Source: Helicobacter sp. (GTDB lineage Bacteria > Campylobacterota > Campylobacteria > Campylobacterales > Helicobacteraceae). From it: DNA of 11,143 nt. Below are positions 6,996 through 11,143 of the stretch, piece by piece. The notes under the pieces are model-generated. The model made no database searches and was not told the DNA's origin. It was given only the letters and a program-made list of their open reading frames with translations. Each line of letters starts with the position of its first letter. Position 1 is the stretch's first letter. The position numbers and the translations under genes are program-made. The stretch spans positions 1 through 11,143 of the forward strand of contig JARHZY010000171.1 of NCBI GenBank assembly GCA_029264655.1. Reading direction: 5' to 3'.

Positions 6996-8024
6996 ATGCA
7001 ACCGCTTTCTATTATTGTGCCAATTTATAATGTAGCTCAATATTTACAAGAATGTCTTGATTCTATCCAAGCACAAACCTATAGCAATTTTCAAGCAATT
7101 TTAATTAATGATGGTAGCACAGATGAGAGTGGAGCAATTGCTGCTACATATGCAGACAAAGATTCGCGATTTATACTTATCCATCAAGAAAATAAAGGAC
7201 TTGGTGCAGCAAGAAATACCGGGCTTGATTATATTTTTTCAGCACAGAACACGCAAGATACTATGTATATTGGTTTAGTAGATTCTGATGATGTTATAGC
7301 TAAAGATTATTACCACAATCTTATTTATTGCCTTGAAGTAAATCAGACACTCATTGCTAAAAGCCGCAATATTTGTGTCTTTCATGATGATAGCTATAGT
7401 AAGGCAATATTTGAAGCTACACAAGCTCAAGAAAAAGGGATTGTGCGTCATGTTACAAGTAAAACTCTTACAGATAAAATAGATCCTTGGCGTAGTGTTT
7501 TTAAGGCGTCTTTGCTTAAAGATTTACGTTTTCCTGCTGTGCGTTTTGCAGAAGATGTGCCTTTTGGTGTATGTGCAAATGTCTTAGCAAAAAATATTGC
7601 ATTAACAAAAAATGCTCGTTATTTTTATCGCATACGCACAGGCTCATTAACAAAAAAAACGCACCCACCACAAGAATTTTTTAATGCTTTTGCCTTTATT
7701 TATACTTTTTTTAAAGAAAATGGCTTATTGCATACCTATATTTTACCAACACATATTTTACGCCCTACTCAAAGCTATGAATATTTAGCAACAGATTCCA
7801 ACTATTTAGCACTTTTACAGGATTTTATACGTTCATTACAGATTGAACCAAGTGTGCTTGCCAAAAATAAAGTGTTATATGCTGCATTACAAGCAACAAC
7901 ATTAGAAGAGTTTTTAAGTAAAACGCAAACTTTTAAAGAATGGAGACGCAAAAACTTTCGCATAAGTTGCAACAAGAAGCATAAAATTATTACACTTTTT
8001 GGCAAAACGCTTTACCACAGCTAA
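6996..8024 (+). CDS. Glycosyltransferase family 2 (GT-A fold)
   Basis: A 342-residue transferase that adds a sugar from a nucleotide donor to a growing glycan, probably LPS core or O-chain, at the cytoplasmic membrane face. The N-terminus begins directly with the GT2 strand LSIIVPIYNVAQYLQECLDS (4-23). INDGSTDES (37-45) has the donor-binding Asp39, NKGLGAARNTGLD (66-78) follows, and the metal-binding DSDD lies at 96-99. FAEDVPF (184-190) contains a likely catalytic-base acidic pair, and PWRSVFK precedes it. The C-terminal 80 residues show no motif I recognise, but end in a KIITLFGKTLY segment of the kind often seen at the ends of Helicobacter LPS transferases. Donor and acceptor cannot be read from the sequence. 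It is probably cotranscribed with the next gene, whose start lies 3 to 9 bases after this stop. Confidence 0.88.
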   Translation: MQPLSIIVPIYNVAQYLQECLDSIQAQTYSNFQAILINDGSTDESGAIAATYADKDSRFILIHQENKGLGAARNTGLDYIFSAQNTQDTMYIGLVDSDDVIAKDYYHNLIYCLEVNQTLIAKSRNICVFHDDSYSKAIFEATQAQEKGIVRHVTSKTLTDKIDPWRSVFKASLLKDLRFPAVRFAEDVPFGVCANVLAKNIALTKNARYFYRIRTGSLTKKTHPPQEFFNAFAFIYTFFKENGLLHTYILPTHILRPTQSYEYLATDSNYLALLQDFIRSLQIEPSVLAKNKVLYAALQATTLEEFLSKTQTFKEWRRKNFRISCNKKHKIITLFGKTLYHS

Positions 8025-8027
8025 GGA
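8023..8027 (+). promoter_or_regulatory. Ribosome-binding site that selects the GT4 start
   Basis: AAGGA overlaps the TAA stop of the preceding gene. Two in-frame ATGs follow. The one at 8028 directly abuts this site and cannot use it well, whereas the one at 8034 has the usual 6-base spacing. Confidence 0.65.
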
Positions 8028-8033
8028 ATGGAT

Positions 8034-9149
8034 ATGTTGAAAATATGTATTGTATTAAAAGACATTACTGAATCTGGCGGTGGGGAACGCGTCTGTGTCA
8101 ATCTTGCACATATGTTTGATGAAATGGGTTATCAAGTAGAGATTATTAGCTTTTTTGCCTTGCATAATAAACCTATATTTGATATTAAACCACAAATTGC
8201 TATTAGGTGGCTATCACATTTAACGCCAAATAGTAAAAACCCCTTGCAAAAGCTTTTTTGCAAAAGTATTTATCGCACATATTTAAGCTCCAAAATAGAT
8301 AAAATAATTATGGAAATGAAACCAAATGTAATATTGGCAAATGATGGTTGGTATATCCCAAAGCATAAAGTAGATTCTATGCAATATGTGCGTTTATGGC
8401 ATTTAAATGCACCAAAAAAAATAAATAAGAGAAAGCAAAAGATTTTTCATCTTTTTGATACTTTGGTAGTGCTTTCTCATAAAGAATTAAGTATTTGGCA
8501 ACATTATCATAAAAATATCAAAGTAATCCCAAATTTTCTCCCAACTCTTTCTCATCAATATACAGATTATAACCAACAAAAAGTTGTATCTGTTGGGCGT
8601 ATGGATAGGGGAGATCAAAAAGGTTTTATGCGTCTTATTGATATTTGGGAGAAAGTGCAAGAAAAAATAGCAACACAAACAGATAAAGCTATAGAGCAAA
8701 AGCTAAGAGATTGGCAGCTCATTATTGTAGGTGATGGAGCAATGAAAACAGAGATAGAGGAAAAAATTAAAATAAAAAATCTTCAAGATTCTATTATTTT
8801 AAAACCTTTTACAAAGGATATAGAATCTATATATCTCAATGCAAGCATTTATGCTATGAGTAGCCATTTTGAGGGTTTTGGTATGGTGTTGGCTGAAGCA
8901 AGTAGTTATGCATTAGCGTGCGTTGCTTTTGATATTAATGCAGGACCTAGTGATATTATAGAATCTGGTATTAGTGGTTTTTTAATAGATGATCATAATA
9001 TCTATGCCTTTGCAGATAAACTCTTATTGCTTATGAGTGATAAAAAGAAAAGAGAATCTATGGGTTTTAATGCAAAAAAGCATGTATGTGAAAAGTTTAG
9101 CAAAGAAGCTGTTATGGAATTATGGCAGAAGGTATTCATTGCCAAATAG
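8034..9149 (+). CDS. Glycosyltransferase family 4 (GT-B fold)
   Basis: A retaining glycosyltransferase of the GT1/GT4 group, 371 residues from the preferred start (373 if ATG 8028 is used; numbering below counts from 8028). The N-terminal Rossmann domain starts LKICIVLKDITESGGGERVC (4-23), with the glycine-rich acceptor-side loop and ERV. The C-terminal donor domain has VVSVGRMDRGDQKG (186-199), LIIVGDGAMK (231-240) and the E-x7-E signature EGFGMVLAE (Glu282, Glu290). It then has GPSDIIESGISGFLI (306-320). It resembles PglH/WaaG-like enzymes that use UDP-hexose or UDP-HexNAc donors, but the substrate is not readable. It is presumably a peripheral inner-membrane enzyme in LPS or surface glycan assembly, acting with the GT2 enzyme just upstream. 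Confidence 0.88.
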   Translation: MLKICIVLKDITESGGGERVCVNLAHMFDEMGYQVEIISFFALHNKPIFDIKPQIAIRWLSHLTPNSKNPLQKLFCKSIYRTYLSSKIDKIIMEMKPNVILANDGWYIPKHKVDSMQYVRLWHLNAPKKINKRKQKIFHLFDTLVVLSHKELSIWQHYHKNIKVIPNFLPTLSHQYTDYNQQKVVSVGRMDRGDQKGFMRLIDIWEKVQEKIATQTDKAIEQKLRDWQLIIVGDGAMKTEIEEKIKIKNLQDSIILKPFTKDIESIYLNASIYAMSSHFEGFGMVLAEASSYALACVAFDINAGPSDIIESGISGFLIDDHNIYAFADKLLLLMSDKKKRESMGFNAKKHVCEKFSKEAVMELWQKVFIAK

Positions 9150-9189
9150 CTTACTATATGTATATTTTAATAATATTATATCTCTTATG

Positions 9190-9210
9190 AGTATAAGCCA
9201 TATACTTTTA
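9190..9210 (+). terminator. Weak intrinsic terminator candidate after the GT pair
   Basis: AGTATA (9190-9195), a five-base loop, then TATACT (9201-9206) running into TTTT. The stem is short and AT-only, so it may be inefficient. Its place about 40 bases after the GT4 stop fits. Confidence 0.3.
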
Positions 9211-9271
9211 TATTATTTGCATGGTAAGATATTGTTCAATAACATTGAATAACATAGAAAATAAAATGTGG

Positions 9272-9560
9272 TTATATACAAAATAAAAATAGAATAATAT
9301 CACTATATTTATTTATGTGTTTTGCTAAATATAAATGAATATATTTATATCCCATGGTGTTTTCATTTCTATGTAATACTACTCTTTCAATATAATTTGC
9401 TTTATTTTTATAAACAACAAAATATATTTTTGTTATAGTTTTGATGGGTATTTTTTATGGTTGTTTGGTATATTATACCACATTCATTTGTTTGCTGAAT
9501 TATTATAATATTGCCGATTGTATTATGAAAAATATAAAAAAATGCCACATACGCACTTTT
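9272..9560 (-). pseudogene. Possible eroded minus-strand gene remnant of unknown family
   Basis: This part of the long gap between the GT4 gene and purE reads as protein-like sequence on the minus strand in two overlapping frames. One is open from 9560 to 9408 (it contains NTIGNIIIIQQTNECGIIYQ). The other is open from 9454 to 9272 (YIERVVLHRNENTMGYKYIH, then LYLAKHINKYSDII) and ends at TAA 9274-9272. A single frame change near 9410-9450 would join them into about 95 codons. There is no start codon with a ribosome-binding site, and the upstream end runs into the purE promoter. I do not recognise the family. AT-rich spacers can give such readings by chance, so this is tentative. Confidence 0.3.
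9466..9480. repeat. Perfect 15-base palindrome in the spacer upstream of purE
   Basis: TGGTATATTATACCA has two perfect 7-base arms around a single central base. It lies about 87 bases upstream of the putative purE -10 box. It could be a dimeric regulator's operator or simply chance in AT-rich DNA. A smaller inverted repeat, TTCAAT-AAC-ATTGAA, lies at 9235-9249. Confidence 0.35.
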
Positions 9561-9566
9561 TTATAG

Positions 9567-9572
9567 TAAAAT
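9567..9572 (+). promoter_or_regulatory. -10 promoter element for purE
   Basis: TAAAAT within TATAGTAAAAT, about 31 bases before the purE ATG and preceded by a T-run. It would give a leader of about 25 bases. Confidence 0.4.
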
Positions 9573-9592
9573 TTTAATGTTAAAAACATGTG

Positions 9593-9597
9593 AAAGG
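9593..9597 (+). promoter_or_regulatory. Ribosome-binding site fixing the purE start
   Basis: AAAGG six bases before ATG 9604. An in-frame ATG at 9577 lies upstream of this site and would add nine residues absent from the family. Confidence 0.65.
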
Positions 9598-9603
9598 TAT
9601 AAT

Positions 9604-10104
9604 ATGCCATTTGTTGTGGTTGTTATGGGAAGTAAGAGTGATTGGCAGGTTATGCAAGAGTGCATTTTGATTCTAAAAAAATTTGGAATCCCTTTTGAAG
9701 TGCATATTTCTTCAGCACATAGGACGCCAGAAAGAACAAAAGAGATTGTATTACATGCAGATAAATCAGGTGCTATCGCATTTATAGGTGCAGCAGGTAT
9801 GGCTGCACATTTAGCTGGTGCAATTGCTGCACACACTTTAAAACCTGTCATTGCTGTGCCGCTTGCTGGTGGAGTGCTTGATGGATTAGACGCTCTTTTA
9901 TCAAGTGTGCAAATGCCGCAGGCAGTCCCGGTTGCTACCATGAGTGTTGGCAAAGCTGGTGCAATTAATGCAGCTTTTTTTGTAGCACAAATATTTTCAT
10001 TATTACCACAATATTCACATCTTACGCGTATGCTAGCAGATGAAAGGCAAGAAAGAGCCTACCAGCTTGAAGAAGATACGAGAAATATACAGGGTGCAAT
10101 TTAA
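9604..10104 (+). CDS. purE: N5-carboxyaminoimidazole ribonucleotide mutase (PurE, class I)
   Basis: PurE moves the carboxyl group of N5-CAIR to give CAIR in de novo purine synthesis; it is a cytoplasmic octamer. The 166-residue protein matches class I PurE in length. VVMGSKSDW (6-14) carries the substrate-binding Ser12 and Asp13, and SSAHRTPE (36-43) carries catalytic His39 and Arg40. GAAGMAAHLAGAIAAHT (62-78), PVIAVPL (81-87) and SSVQMPQAVPVATMSVGKAG (100-119) complete the active site. The start at 9604 was chosen for its AAAGG site. The partner PurK is not in the window. The downstream gene starts 23 bases later on the same strand and is probably cotranscribed. Presence of purE argues for a Helicobacter able to make purines, unlike H. 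pylori. Confidence 0.94.
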   Translation: MPFVVVVMGSKSDWQVMQECILILKKFGIPFEVHISSAHRTPERTKEIVLHADKSGAIAFIGAAGMAAHLAGAIAAHTLKPVIAVPLAGGVLDGLDALLSSVQMPQAVPVATMSVGKAGAINAAFFVAQIFSLLPQYSHLTRMLADERQERAYQLEEDTRNIQGAI

Positions 10105-10127
10105 AAAGCTTATGGAAAGGGAAGATT

Positions 10128-11105
10128 ATGGCAGACCAAGACAATCTACAATTACAAGGCTTAAAGACAATACGTCAGATGCAAGAAAGTATGCAACAAG
10201 ATGCCCAAGAAGAGCAAAAAGCATTACATTTACATATCCAAGAAACACAGAAAATACTAGATGGTAGTGCAGATAGAGAAGCAAAGCAACACGCAACCCA
10301 AATGCAACATATACCAAATCTCGCACATGCAAAAACAATTAAAGAAAGTATGGCAGACTGGATAGATGATGATGCCCCTAAGAATATGACTACTAATAAA
10401 CAGCAAACACAACTAAACCAGCCCGCACAAAATATAAAACAGCAAGATTCTATGCAAATAACACAAAAAACAGAATCTACACAACATGCTAAACAGGATA
10501 TAGCACAAACCACTAAACAATCCCAAACAACCACAGCACAAGAAATAGTAACAAATACGCCATTAGATAGCGATGGTATTGAGCTTAAGCAGGATAGATA
10601 CCAACAAATTGTAAAAGCAAATGCCAATACCAAACAAGAAACTTGGTTGCTTTTAGATGAATTTCTTAAGCTTTCGGGCTTAGAGCGTGAAAAGGTTGTT
10701 GAACTCATTAAAGATAAAACCATTAAAAGCAAACAAGAAAATGGTAGAATATATGTTGAAGCAAGCACAGGCACTTCAGCACTTATCAAAAAAGTTGAAA
10801 ATCGTTTAGTATCGCTTGATATGAGTGGCAATGCACTTGATCCTGTTTTTGTAGAAAAAACAATTGCTACAATTTTAGGCTTACATGATAAGGTGTTAAG
10901 CTCTAAAGACGAAACAATAGCAGCATTTAAAAGTGAAAATAGTTTTTTAAAAGAAGCACTTGTATCTATGCAAGAAATTTATGATGATGATAAAAAGACT
11001 ATTGAGATTTTAAGGCAACAGCTCCAAAAAACACAAGAAGAAGTAGAATTTGTTAAACGCAAATATAAACTTATGTGGGGTAAGGTGAGTAATAGTACAA
11101 CATGA
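10128..11105 (+). CDS. DUF3972-like protein with long Gln/Thr-rich N-terminus
   Basis: A 325-residue soluble protein. Residues 1-165 are low-complexity and rich in Gln, Thr, Lys and Ala, probably disordered or helical. From about 170 it resembles the Helicobacter/Campylobacter family known as DUF3972. The family begins with a compact module, TWLLLDEFLKLSGLEREKVV (172-191), continuing to IYVEAS (208-213). It then has FVEKTIATILGLHDKVL (241-257) and a heptad-like coiled coil (about 258-312), and ends in the conserved VEFVKRKYKLMWGKV (306-320). The first module has the layout of an excisionase/MerR-type winged helix (helix, turn, helix, basic beta-hairpin), so DNA binding is possible but unproven. 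GGAAAGGGAAG at 10114-10124 supports the start. It overlaps the next gene by an ATGA junction. The role of the family is not known to me. Confidence 0.82.
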   Translation: MADQDNLQLQGLKTIRQMQESMQQDAQEEQKALHLHIQETQKILDGSADREAKQHATQMQHIPNLAHAKTIKESMADWIDDDAPKNMTTNKQQTQLNQPAQNIKQQDSMQITQKTESTQHAKQDIAQTTKQSQTTTAQEIVTNTPLDSDGIELKQDRYQQIVKANANTKQETWLLLDEFLKLSGLEREKVVELIKDKTIKSKQENGRIYVEASTGTSALIKKVENRLVSLDMSGNALDPVFVEKTIATILGLHDKVLSSKDETIAAFKSENSFLKEALVSMQEIYDDDKKTIEILRQQLQKTQEEVEFVKRKYKLMWGKVSNSTT

Positions 11106-11143
11106 AAGAATCTTTGCTTTGTAGAGTGTTATTTGTAACAATA
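11102..11143 (+). CDS. Start of a further gene, cut by the window edge
   Basis: An ATG overlaps the preceding stop codon (ATGA), and the frame stays open for 14 codons to the edge, reading MKESLLCRVLFVTI. The charged start followed by hydrophobic residues could be a signal peptide or a membrane segment. The overlap suggests translational coupling to the DUF3972-like gene. Too little is present to assign a family, and the frame could close just beyond the edge. Confidence 0.4.
   Translation, partial: MKESLLCRVLFVTI

Noticed and set aside
9037..9252. Plus-strand open frame across the 3' end of the GT4 gene
   Set aside because: It lies mostly within the GT4 gene in another frame and has no family features.
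10175..10831. Long minus-strand open frame (218 codons) rich in Cys and Ser opposite the DUF3972-like gene
   Set aside because: It is the mirror image of a Gln/Thr/Lys-rich coding sequence. It has no ribosome-binding site, and the plus-strand product has a recognisable domain.

Overview
The window is AT-rich DNA that reads like an enterohepatic-type Helicobacter (Campylobacterota). The signs are a Helicobacter-type heptose gene pair (hldD-hldE), a highly divergent TsaB-like protein, and a gene ending in a DUF3972-like domain. It also carries ilvA and purE, which as I recall gastric H. pylori lacks. Start sites follow AAGGA/AAAGG ribosome-binding sites and TATAAT-like -10 boxes without clear -35 boxes. 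The assignment rests on recognising protein families by eye; no database search was run.

Left edge (1-1116): positions 1-720 hold a decayed minus-strand coding region with at least three nonsense codons and one frameshift, running off the window. About 400 bases of AT-rich sequence with no convincing gene follow. Positions 1117-1923 encode a TsaB-like protein with an unusually long internal insertion.

Heptose block (2022-4672): hldD and hldE overlap by 7 bases and make ADP-L-glycero-beta-D-manno-heptose for the LPS inner core (nucleotide-sugar epimerase plus kinase/adenylyltransferase). Convergent to them, on the minus strand, lie an unpaired small multidrug resistance (SMR) transporter (5450-5139) and a small protein with a pseudopilin-like N-terminus (5126-4833).

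Right half (5708-11143, all plus strand): ilvA (threonine ammonia-lyase with ACT domain) is followed by two glycosyltransferases, one GT2/GT-A and one GT4/GT-B, likely acting on LPS or another surface glycan. A 450-base AT-rich gap follows, holding a possible minus-strand gene remnant, a weak terminator and a perfect palindrome. Then comes purE (purine synthesis), a gene with a long Gln/Thr-rich N-terminus and a C-terminal DUF3972-like domain, and the first codons of another gene coupled to it by an ATGA overlap.

No rRNA, tRNA, CRISPR array or intact insertion sequence was seen. No complete new system stands out. The points most worth checking are the TsaB-like protein, the SMR/pseudopilin pair (each with Asp where its family normally has Glu), the decayed left-edge gene, the winged-helix-like DUF3972 protein, and strong enrichment of the palindromic heptamer AGAWTCT.
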